From an uncultured Clostridia bacterium (GTDB taxonomy: Bacteria; Bacillota; Clostridia; Oscillospirales; Acutalibacteraceae), in the NCBI GenBank assembly GCA_937898625.1, contig CALEJF010000010.1:48902-112901 (forward strand): 64,000 bases of DNA. Reading direction: 5' to 3'. A program made the translations under genes and the position numbers. Positions 52,041 through 59,505 of this stretch are shown here, piece after piece. The notes under the pieces were generated by a model. The model had not been told where the DNA came from. It searched no databases and saw only the letters and a list, made by a program, of their open reading frames with translations. Each line of letters starts with the position of its first letter. Position 1 is the stretch's first letter.

Positions 52041-53441
52041 TTACTCACGATGCCACTTAACACCCTGTGGTGTGTCTTCAAGGATTATTCCCTGTGCTTT
52101 GAGCTCATCACGAATTCTGTCAGCCTCTGCCCAGTTTCTGTCCTTACGAGCCTGAGTACGAGCCCCAATCATTTTTTCAATTTCGTCATCAAGACTTTCT
52201 GTCTTTCTGTTGTAAACAAGGCCAAGAACACCTGTAAGCTCGTCAAAGAGCTTTGTTGCATATTCAACAAGTTCTTTTGATGGTGCCTCTGTAATAACAG
52301 TTGTGTTAATGTCCTTAACAAGTTCAAATACTGCTGAAATAGCATCTGCAGTATTAAGGTCATCGTCCATAACCTTAATAAACTGGTCACGACGAGAATC
52401 AAGAGTTGCCTTAATTGCATCTGCATTTTCAGGTACAGTATCAACGGCATTTTTAGAGGCAAAATCAAGACTTTCACGGCAGTTATAAAGACGAACAAGA
52501 CTTGCTTTGCACTGCTCAATAATATCAACACTATAGTTGATTGGGCTTCTGTAATGAGAAGAAATAAGGAAATAACGAATTGGCTCATAACCGTATTCGT
52601 TAGCAACATCACGAACTGTAAAGAAGTTGCCAAGGGATTTTGACATTTTAACATTATCAACACTGATAAAGCCATTGTGCATCCAGTAGTTTGCGAAAGG
52701 AACACCATTACAGCATTCACTCTGTGCGATTTCATTTTCGTGATGTGGGAAAACAAGGTCCTGACCACCACAATGGATGTCAATTGTTTCACCTAAGTAT
52801 CTTCTTACCATTGCTGAACACTCAATATGCCAACCCGGTCTGCCGTGTCCCCAAGGTGACTCCCAATATGGTTCACCCGGTTTTGCACTCTTCCAAAGTG
52901 CGAAGTCCATAGGCTCACGCTTAACTTCTTCAACACTGATTCGAGCTCCTGCTTCAAGGTCTTCAAGTGGCTGATGTGAGAGTTTACCATATTCCTTGAA
53001 TTTTTTAGGGCTGAAATAAACATCACCGTTATCTACTGCATAAGCATAGCCTTTTTCGATGAGAGTGCTTACGATATTGATAATCTCATCAATATTCTCA
53101 GTTGCTTTTGGGTGAACAGTTGCCTCACGGACATTCATACCCTTTGCATCTGTCCAGAATTCTTCAATATACTTTTCAGAAACAGTTTTATAATCTGTTC
53201 CCTCTTCATTTGCACGACGGATAATTTTGTCGTCAATATCAGTAAAGTTTTGAACAAAATTCACTTTATAACCACGGTATTCCATATATCTTCTGAATGT
53301 ATCAAACACGCAAAGTGGACGAGCGTTACCAATATGGATAAAGTTATAAACTGTTGGTCCGCAAGCATAAACCTTCAATTCGTTTGGGGTTATTGTTTTA
53401 AGTTCTTCTTTTTGTCTTGTGAGAGTGTTAAAAATTTTCAT
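52041..53441 (-). CDS. cysS: Cysteinyl-tRNA synthetase
   Basis: A 466-residue class I synthetase. The HIGH motif is FIHIGNARP, zinc ligands include CGPTVYN and CGGQDLVFPHHENE, and the KMSKS motif is VKMSKSLGNF. ATG 53441 is one base after the cysE stop, preceded by AAAGGTG. It charges tRNA(Cys). The gene is second in the cysE-cysS operon and sits under the T-box upstream of cysE, so both are induced when uncharged tRNA(Cys) builds up. Confidence 0.97.
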   Translation of the reverse strand: MKIFNTLTRQKEELKTITPNELKVYACGPTVYNFIHIGNARPLCVFDTFRRYMEYRGYKVNFVQNFTDIDDKIIRRANEEGTDYKTVSEKYIEEFWTDAKGMNVREATVHPKATENIDEIINIVSTLIEKGYAYAVDNGDVYFSPKKFKEYGKLSHQPLEDLEAGARISVEEVKREPMDFALWKSAKPGEPYWESPWGHGRPGWHIECSAMVRRYLGETIDIHCGGQDLVFPHHENEIAQSECCNGVPFANYWMHNGFISVDNVKMSKSLGNFFTVRDVANEYGYEPIRYFLISSHYRSPINYSVDIIEQCKASLVRLYNCRESLDFASKNAVDTVPENADAIKATLDSRRDQFIKVMDDDLNTADAISAVFELVKDINTTVITEAPSKELVEYATKLFDELTGVLGLVYNRKTESLDDEIEKMIGARTQARKDRNWAEADRIRDELKAQGIILEDTPQGVKWHRE

Positions 53442-53442
53442 T

Positions 53443-54087
53443 TTATTCACCTTTCTCCTCTTTATATTTTGCTAATTCTTTTTCTAACTTACTGATTTTT
53501 GCATTAAGTCTGCAAAATTCCTGTGAAACAGGGTCAGGAATATGAACCTGGTCGAGATTATCAACTCGTTTGCCGTTTCGTTTTATTACCCTTGCAGGAA
53601 CGCCAACAGCAGTTGAATTTGGTGGGATTTCATCAAGTACAACTGCACCTGATGCGATATTTGAATTATCGCCTACTTTAAAAGGTCCTAAAACCTTTGC
53701 ACCTGAACCAATCATTACACCATTTCCTATTGTTGGGTGTCGTTTTCCTGTATCCTTACCCGTACCACCAAGTGTTACTCCCTGATAAATGGTAACATCA
53801 TCACCTATTTCGGCAGTTTCACCGATTACAACACCTGTACCGTGGTCGATAAAGAATCTTCTGCCGATTGTAGCGCCGGGATGAATTTCGATATTAGTCT
53901 TCTTTACTGCATTCTGCGAAATTGCTCTGGCAATAAATTTCATTTTATGACGGAAAAACCAGTTTGCAACTCTATGCATCCTAATGGCTTTAAGTCCGGG
54001 ATATAAAAATAATATTTCCAGAACACTTGATGCCGCAGGGTCGCGCTCTTTTACCGTTTGTATATCTTCTATTAATCTGTCAAACAA
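53443..54087 (-). CDS. cysE: Serine O-acetyltransferase
   Basis: A 214-residue protein with the left-handed beta-helix of serine acetyltransferase: EIHPGATIGRRFFIDHGTGVVIGETAEIGDDVTIYQ, then VTLGGTGKDTGKRHP and GNGVMIGSGAKVLGP. Length and order fit the short clostridial CysE. It makes O-acetylserine, the substrate of CysK (also in the window). SD GGAGGAATATT is before ATG 54087. It is the first gene after the Cys T-box leader. Confidence 0.95.
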   Translation of the reverse strand: MFDRLIEDIQTVKERDPAASSVLEILFLYPGLKAIRMHRVANWFFRHKMKFIARAISQNAVKKTNIEIHPGATIGRRFFIDHGTGVVIGETAEIGDDVTIYQGVTLGGTGKDTGKRHPTIGNGVMIGSGAKVLGPFKVGDNSNIASGAVVLDEIPPNSTAVGVPARVIKRNGKRVDNLDQVHIPDPVSQEFCRLNAKISKLEKELAKYKEEKGE

Positions 54088-54159
54088 TAATATTCCTCCA
54101 AAATATGGTTATTGGAAACAATGCAAGCATAGAAGCCTGCCATTACGCGATTTAAAAAT

Positions 54160-54390
54160 AAAAAACGCCTTCATTTGCCAATGCAAACGAAGGCGAATAA
54201 TCGCGGTTCCACTTCGATTTATAACTCGATTAGTTTATAACGCAACAACACGGGTATGTATTTCCCCACACCAACTCACGAATGCACTTCACAAACTCTT
54301 TTAAATACGGGCTTTCAGCCGACGACCCATAATCTCTGATTAAAATACATCTGCTACTCTTTTCGGTCACAGTCTTTATCCATATTATAT
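54160..54390 (-). promoter_or_regulatory. Cys-responsive T-box leader of cysE-cysS
   Basis: Minus strand. The T-box GAAGTGGAACCGCGA (complement of 54201-54215) is followed by a terminator, CGCCTTCATTTGC / GCAAACGAAGGCG (54166-54195), and T6. The acceptor bulge UGGA fits the U73 discriminator of tRNA(Cys). Stem I contains GAAGTGCATTCG with TGC (54286-54284), a Cys codon followed by A. The distal stem, CAGAGATTATGGGTCG and GGCTGAAAGCCCGT, resembles that of the aspS leader. Confidence 0.93.
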
Positions 54391-54393
54391 GAT

Positions 54394-54422
54394 ATTGTAT
54401 CACATTATTTCACATTTTGCAA
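54394..54422 (-). promoter_or_regulatory. Promoter of the Cys T-box operon
   Basis: On the minus strand TTGCAA (54422-54417), 17-base spacer, TACAAT (54399-54394). The -35 abuts the pgsA stop at 54423. Confidence 0.72.
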
Positions 54423-55013
54423 TTATTTTGTGAAATCAATTATTTTTTTACTGTCTTTTAGATATATTACTCCTGAAATTACAGTTAATATTGCAGTAAT
54501 CCAAAGTAATCCGTTGGAAACAAGCGATAAATCAGGCAATTTATTAAATAAATCTGTATATGTTGTTTCAACTATAGAATAAGCTTCACCTAAAAGCATA
54601 ATGAGAATTGTAAATACCATCTGGCTTACAGTTTTAATTTTACCCCACACATTTGCAGGAATTACAACTCCGCCTGTTGCCGCAATCATTCTTACAGATG
54701 CAATTGCAAATTCACGGGTTAATACAAGCATTACAATCCAGATATTGCAAAGTCCCATTGACATAAAAGCTAAAAATGCCGATGTTGTAAGAACTTTATC
54801 TGCAATTGGGTCTAAAAATTTTCCAAAATTTGTAATCTCATTATTCTTTCTTGCAAGGTATCCGTCAACAGCATCTGTAATTGATGCAACAGAAAATATA
54901 ATGCAAGCGATTAAAAATCTGTGCGGTAAAGACTCCATTAAGATTGTTAAAAGGAAAAATGGAGTTATTACTATTCTTGATATTGTAAGGATATTAGGGA
55001 TATTTAAATTCAT
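54423..55013 (-). CDS. pgsA: Phosphatidylglycerophosphate synthase
   Basis: A 196-residue membrane enzyme with the CDP-alcohol phosphotransferase signature DGYLARKNNEITNFGKFLDPIADK (DG-AR-G-D-D spacing) near residue 45-70 and several membrane segments. It makes phosphatidylglycerophosphate from CDP-diacylglycerol and glycerol-3-phosphate. The start overlaps the rimO stop by three bases, so it is the last gene of the recA-recX-rimO-pgsA operon. Confidence 0.92.
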   Translation of the reverse strand: MNLNIPNILTISRIVITPFFLLTILMESLPHRFLIACIIFSVASITDAVDGYLARKNNEITNFGKFLDPIADKVLTTSAFLAFMSMGLCNIWIVMLVLTREFAIASVRMIAATGGVVIPANVWGKIKTVSQMVFTILIMLLGEAYSIVETTYTDLFNKLPDLSLVSNGLLWITAILTVISGVIYLKDSKKIIDFTK

Positions 55014-56335
55014 ACAACCTCTCCGGTTAATTCGCCGTCAACTACATTGATAATTTCAACCTCAACAATATCTCCATCAAAAAGTTCAAATCCACAAGTA
55101 AAATTAATTTGTGTGTCAATTTCGGGAGCATCCATATATGTTCTGCCAAAATATGAGTCACTATATGCGTCGTAACCCTCAACAATTGTTTCTAAAGTTT
55201 TGCCGATGAGTTCATCGTTAATTTCGTCAAGAATTACATTCTGACGCTCATTGATAATATCTGCTCTTTCCTGGCGGATTTCAGGCTCCATCATTCCGTC
55301 GAGTTTTGCAGCAGGAGTCCCCTCTTCCTCAGAATAAGCAAAACAACCCATTCTTTCAAATCGCATTTCCTCAATGAATTCGCAAAGTTCATTAAATTCT
55401 TCTTCGGTTTCTCCCGGAAAACCTGCGATAAATGTTGTACGGATAGCGACTCCGTCAATCTTTTCACGGATTTTGTTAAGAAGTGCTGTGAGAGGTTCTC
55501 TGTCACCGTGACGATTCATTCTTTTAAGCACATTTTTGCTACAATGCTGTAAAGGAATATCCATATATTTAACGATTTTTTCGTTACTTGCGATTTCTTC
55601 AATAAGAGCATCGTCAATTCTTTCAGGATAGAGATATAAAAGCCTAATCCATTCAATTCCGTCCACTTTTGACAGAGCTTTAAGTAATGGCACAAGAGCA
55701 TTTTTACCATACAAATCCTCACCGTAACGAGTTGTATCTTGTGCTACGACGATTAACTCTTTTACTCCCTCGTTAGCGAGTTTTTGTGCTTCTGCTAAAA
55801 CACTTTCACTTGGTCGGCTACGGAATTCACCACGGATAGAGGGAATTGCACAGTAGGTACAATGATTTGAGCAACCCTCGGCAATTTTAAGATATGCAGA
55901 ATAGGATGGAGTTGTGAGAATTCTGTCACCTTCAATTTTGAGGTCTGTTTTTGGTGGGAAAGATTCAACTCTTTCACCATCAATTATTCTATTGCAAATT
56001 TCACAGATATCTTCATTTGCACCAATACCGATAACTGCATCGGTTTCAGGAATTTCCTTAAAAATCTCGGACTGATAACGCTGAGCAAGGCAACCTGTAA
56101 CCAATACTTTAAGGTTTTCGCAATCCTCTTTATATGAAATCATATCAAGGATGTTTTCAATGGACTCCCTTTTTGCATCCTCAATAAAACCACAGGTATT
56201 GACAATTACAACATCTGCTTCCATTGGGTCGTTTACAATTTCAAAACCACCGTTTTGAAGTTTTGAAAGCATTATTTCCGCATCAACTTGATTTTTTGGA
56301 CATCCAAGCGATATCATACCAATTTTTTTAGTCAT
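55010..56335 (-). CDS. rimO: Ribosomal protein S12 methylthiotransferase
   Basis: A 441-residue MTTase. The N-terminal UPF0004 domain starts MTKKIGMISLGCPKNQVDAE. The radical SAM cluster is in KIAEGCSNHCTYCAIPSIRG, and a C-terminal TRAM-like domain closes it (VEGYDAYSDSYFGRTYMDAPE). RimO puts a methylthio group on Asp89 of ribosomal protein S12. ATG 56335 is preceded by AGGAAG and overlaps the recX stop; the longer frame upstream lacks an SD. Confidence 0.95.
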   Translation of the reverse strand: MTKKIGMISLGCPKNQVDAEIMLSKLQNGGFEIVNDPMEADVVIVNTCGFIEDAKRESIENILDMISYKEDCENLKVLVTGCLAQRYQSEIFKEIPETDAVIGIGANEDICEICNRIIDGERVESFPPKTDLKIEGDRILTTPSYSAYLKIAEGCSNHCTYCAIPSIRGEFRSRPSESVLAEAQKLANEGVKELIVVAQDTTRYGEDLYGKNALVPLLKALSKVDGIEWIRLLYLYPERIDDALIEEIASNEKIVKYMDIPLQHCSKNVLKRMNRHGDREPLTALLNKIREKIDGVAIRTTFIAGFPGETEEEFNELCEFIEEMRFERMGCFAYSEEEGTPAAKLDGMMEPEIRQERADIINERQNVILDEINDELIGKTLETIVEGYDAYSDSYFGRTYMDAPEIDTQINFTCGFELFDGDIVEVEIINVVDGELTGEVV

Positions 56336-56954
56336 AGTTTTCTTCCTCACAGATTTCAGAAAAAGAGTTCAAAGCAGTTTTAATATCCGAATAGGAATAT
56401 CCAAGACGCATAAGCCCGTCTATGGCTCTTTTTCTGCCTTTTTCATCATCTAATTTATTAATATACTTTTTCTTAATTACTAATATAATACGGGTTTGAG
56501 TGTCAATGTCAAGAGATTCTATGGCATTTTCTGTAATTTCACGGTCAAGACCACGGAAAAGAAGCTCTTGCTTAATTCTTTTTATGCCATAACCTTTTCT
56601 CTCGTAGAGTTCATTTGCTAATATTCTTGCAAATTCTTCATCATTTAAAAGCCCTAATTCTAAAAGTCGGTCACAAGCCTTCTCTGCCGACTCTTTTTCG
56701 TGACCTTTTTCGCAGAGTTTTTTAATAAGTTCTTTTGTACCATATGGTCTGCGTGAAAGCAAATCAAGTCCTTTGTTATAAGCACGACGAAAACTGACCG
56801 CGTCAAGCAACTCGGTCAGTTCTTCTTCATTAATATTTTTATAGTTTCTGTATTTTTCGGAATACCAATAATCACTGTCAACAGTTGCGCGGTATTCCTC
56901 GTCAACAAAGATATGAATCTTGTTGGCTTTACCTTCTTTGATAGAGAGTTTCAT
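56328..56954 (-). CDS. recX: RecA regulator RecX
   Basis: A 208-residue helical protein with RecX repeats, as in FRRAYNKGLDLLSRRPYGTKELIKKL, LLNDEEFARILANELYERK and GYGIKRIKQELLFRGLDREI. It binds RecA filaments and modulates them. Its ATG shares a base with the recA stop (TAATG), and it overlaps rimO by eight bases, so the operon is closely coupled. Confidence 0.92.
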   Translation of the reverse strand: MKLSIKEGKANKIHIFVDEEYRATVDSDYWYSEKYRNYKNINEEELTELLDAVSFRRAYNKGLDLLSRRPYGTKELIKKLCEKGHEKESAEKACDRLLELGLLNDEEFARILANELYERKGYGIKRIKQELLFRGLDREITENAIESLDIDTQTRIILVIKKKYINKLDDEKGRKRAIDGLMRLGYSYSDIKTALNSFSEICEEENYD

Positions 56955-58057
56955 TATTCGTCGTCATCCACAGCGATATCGAGTGTTGCTCTTGCTGCTG
57001 CTCTTGTTGTCGGAACTTTTACGATTTCGGGCTGTTCAATTGGTGCATTTGTTGTTTTCTTTGCACTTGCCATCTCTTGCATTTTTTCACGAATCTGTTT
57101 TTCAATATCGTTTGCAAGTACTTCATCCTGCTTAAAGAGGAGTTTTACATTTTCCCTACCCTGTCCAAGGCGCTGTTCACCATAATAGAACCAAGCACCA
57201 CTCTTTTTAAGGATATCAAATTTAACACCAAGGTCAACGATTTCGCCGATTTTTGAGATACCCTCGCCATACATAATGTCAAATTCTGCCTCTTTGAATG
57301 GGGGCGCAACCTTATTCTTAACAATCTTTGCACGGGTACGAGAACCGATAAACTCGTTGCCCTGACCTTTAAGCTGTTCAACACGACGAACATCAATACG
57401 CATTGTTGTATAGAATTTAAGTGCACGACCACCGGTTGTAACTTCGGGATTACCATATACAACACCAACTTTTTCACGAAGCTGGTTAATGAAAATAACA
57501 ACTGTGTTTGATTTATTGATAACACCTGTAAGTTTACGGAGAGCCTGTGACATAAGACGAGCGTGAAGACCAACATGGCTGTCCCCCATATCGCCCTCAA
57601 TTTCTGCACGAGGAACAAGTGCTGCAACAGAGTCAACGATAATTACATCAAGTGCGCCTGAACGAGCAAGAGCCTCGGCAATTTCAAGAGCCTGTTCACC
57701 ATTATCCGGTTGGGAAACAAGAAGTGAATTAACATCAACACCTAAATTCTGTGCATATTCAGGGTCAAGAGCGTGTTCAGCATCGATAAATGCAGCCTCG
57801 CCACCTAATTTTTGTGCTTCGGCAACAACCTGCAAAGCAAGAGTTGTTTTACCTGAAGATTCAGGTCCGTAAATCTCAACAATTCTGCCACGGGGAAGTC
57901 CGCCGATACCGGTTGCGTGGTCAAGGGAAATTGAACCGGTTGAAATAGCCTCAACATTAAGTGAACTGTTTTCGCCAAGACGCATAACAGCACCTTTACC
58001 GTAATTCTTTTCTATTTGCAATAATGCAGTTTCAAGTGCTTTCTTTTTATCAGCCAT
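56954..58057 (-). CDS. recA: Recombinase A
   Basis: A 367-residue RecA of typical length. Walker A GPESSGKTTLALQVV, Walker B-like DVIIVDSVAALVPR, the L1/L2 region LMSQALRKLTG ... FINQLREKVGV, and GGRALKFYTTMRIDVRR are present. The C-terminal tail is acidic, ending in DDDE. It drives strand exchange and LexA self-cleavage. A LexA-type site lies between its -10 and its start codon. Confidence 0.98.
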   Translation of the reverse strand: MADKKKALETALLQIEKNYGKGAVMRLGENSSLNVEAISTGSISLDHATGIGGLPRGRIVEIYGPESSGKTTLALQVVAEAQKLGGEAAFIDAEHALDPEYAQNLGVDVNSLLVSQPDNGEQALEIAEALARSGALDVIIVDSVAALVPRAEIEGDMGDSHVGLHARLMSQALRKLTGVINKSNTVVIFINQLREKVGVVYGNPEVTTGGRALKFYTTMRIDVRRVEQLKGQGNEFIGSRTRAKIVKNKVAPPFKEAEFDIMYGEGISKIGEIVDLGVKFDILKKSGAWFYYGEQRLGQGRENVKLLFKQDEVLANDIEKQIREKMQEMASAKKTTNAPIEQPEIVKVPTTRAAARATLDIAVDDDE

Positions 58058-58075
58058 TTTTTATTACCTCGCTAT

Positions 58076-58127
58076 CGCACAAATGTTCGTTTGAATGTAT
58101 TATATATTATTTCTTTTTAAAATGCAA
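58076..58127 (-). promoter_or_regulatory. recA promoter with LexA (Cheo-type) box
   Basis: On the minus strand TTGCAT (58127-58122), 17-base spacer, TATAAT (58104-58099). Just downstream is CGAACATTTGTGCG (58089-58076), matching the Bacillota LexA consensus CGAACNNNNGTTCG except one base in the second half. It would place recA, recX, rimO and pgsA under SOS control. Confidence 0.8.
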
Positions 58128-58253
58128 GTATTTTTCTGTAATTTATTTAAAATATTTTTCAAAAAGGTCTTGCAAATTGAAAGAGTTTCTGTTAAAATGT
58201 CTCTTGTTGTAATTTGATAATTTTATCCCCGTATATAAGGAGGTGCCTTTAAA

Positions 58254-58442
58254 ATGGCAAAATGCGAATATTGTGGTAAAGATGTTGCTTTCGGCATCAA
58301 GGTTTCTCACTCACACAGACGCTCAAACAGAACTTGGAAACCAAATGTTAAGAGAGTTAAGGCAGTTGTAAACGGTTCTCCTAAGAGAGTTTATGCTTGT
58401 ACTCGTTGCCTTCGTTCAGGTAAGGTTGAAAGAGCAGTTTAA
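58254..58442 (+). CDS. rpmB: 50S ribosomal protein L28
   Basis: A 62-residue L28 of the zinc-binding form: CEYCGK near the start and CTRCLRSG near the end, with KVSHSHRRSNRTWKPN in between. It is divergent from recA and has SD AAGGAGG. It ends in a terminator. Confidence 0.97.
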   Translation: MAKCEYCGKDVAFGIKVSHSHRRSNRTWKPNVKRVKAVVNGSPKRVYACTRCLRSGKVERAV

Positions 58443-58465
58443 TTCAAATCTAATTAACGAAAATT

Positions 58466-58494
58466 AACGCACATCATCCGATGTGCGTTTTTTC
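58466..58494 (+). terminator. rpmB terminator
   Basis: Stem AACGCACATC / GATGTGCGTT (58466-58489) followed by TTTTC. The end of the convergent small membrane protein gene lies within it. Confidence 0.93.
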
Positions 58495-58905
58495 TTTGTG
58501 CTTTTCTATGAGTTTTATAATAATAAGAACAATTATTCTTAGAACAACAACAATAGCAAAATATGGAATTACAAAGAAAACTATTAGTAATCCGTCTGCA
58601 TTTGAAGTTTCTCTTAAAGGCAAAAGCTTAATATTAAATGTCATTAGATTAATAAAATCTAAAAACATAACCGTCAAAAAAGATATTATGCTTAAAGCTA
58701 TTTTTATCCGTATCGTTTCCTTCATTTTATGCAAAATTGAAAATATAAAACTTACTACTGAAACAATTATCAATATCAATATGACAATAATATTCATTTC
58801 AACAGGTTCAATCATATAAACTGAAAAAAAGTATTGTGATAATAAGCAAAGAATGACACCTTGAATAACTCCGTCTAATACCGAATAGAAATAACCTTTT
58901 TTCAC
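58474..58905 (-). CDS. Small four-TM membrane protein
   Basis: A 143-residue protein with about four hydrophobic segments (GVIQGVILCLLSQYFFSVYM, IIVILILIIVSVVSFIFSIL, IALSIISFLTVMFLDF, IVFFVIPYFAIVVVLRIIVL) and a basic C-terminal tail. I do not recognise a family. Its ATG at 58905 follows GGGAAGAATT. Its last codons (HKEKTHIG) overlap the convergent rpmB terminator, which also occurs in real genes here (GH43), so this is not an argument against it. Its place after the NifX-like gene suggests a possible joint transcript. Confidence 0.6.
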   Translation of the reverse strand: MKKGYFYSVLDGVIQGVILCLLSQYFFSVYMIEPVEMNIIVILILIIVSVVSFIFSILHKMKETIRIKIALSIISFLTVMFLDFINLMTFNIKLLPLRETSNADGLLIVFFVIPYFAIVVVLRIIVLIIIKLIEKHKEKTHIG

Positions 58906-58941
58906 AATTCTTCCCTCATTTTACACTATTGCATTTTGCAC

Positions 58942-59325
58942 TTATTTACAGCCGTGGTCGCCACAAGTGTGACCTTCGCCGTGTTCGTGGTCGTGATGGT
59001 CGCATTTAGCATCGGGGTTATAGTCGAGTTTTCCAACAAGGAATGAGATAACTGCACTATTGCAATCGCCTTTTACTCCGCCATACCATTTGATGCCTGC
59101 TTCAGTGAGTGCATTCTGTGCACCGCCACCAATACCGCCACAGATAAGCACATCTACTCCGTTATCCTTTAAAAAGCCGGACAATGCACCGTGACCACTA
59201 CCATTTGTATTTACAATATTCATACTTACAATTTCGTCATTCTGCACTTCGTAAACTTTGAACTGTTCTGTATGTCCGAAATGCTGAAACACTTGTTCAT
59301 TTTCATAAGTTACTGCAATTTTCAT
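58942..59325 (-). CDS. NifX/NifB-like Fe-Mo cofactor family protein with His/Cys-rich tail
   Basis: A 127-residue protein of the dinitrogenase iron-molybdenum cofactor family: KIAVTYENEQVFQHFGHTEQFKVYEV and VLICGGIGGGAQNALTEAGI. After residue 105 it has a metal-binding tail, CDHHDHEHGEGHTCGDHGC. Small stand-alone members are common in anaerobes without nitrogenase and probably carry or sense metal clusters. SD AAGGAG precedes ATG 59325. The neighbours do not point to a nitrogenase. Confidence 0.9.
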   Translation of the reverse strand: MKIAVTYENEQVFQHFGHTEQFKVYEVQNDEIVSMNIVNTNGSGHGALSGFLKDNGVDVLICGGIGGGAQNALTEAGIKWYGGVKGDCNSAVISFLVGKLDYNPDAKCDHHDHEHGEGHTCGDHGCK

Positions 59326-59392
59326 AATGTCAACTCCTTTGATTTATAAGTTAATTATATACCCAATGGGAAATAAAATCAATATGTATATC

Positions 59393-59418
59393 GGGTCGTC
59401 GGAAACGCCGACCCCCTA
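59393..59418. repeat. Short GC-rich palindrome
   Basis: GGGTCG / CGACCC (59393-59414) with an inner TCGGAAACG, followed by CCCTACG. It is GC-rich in AT-rich surroundings and resembles a fragment of a dispersed clostridial repeat. Nothing else is seen in 59340-59490 except AT-rich promoter-like sequence. Confidence 0.5.
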
Positions 59419-59505
59419 CGAATAAAAAGATTTATTTTACTTTTACATTTTTTATGGTATTATGTTGATAATGGTCTATATTTTTCAAGTAAGGAGATTT
59501 CCAAA

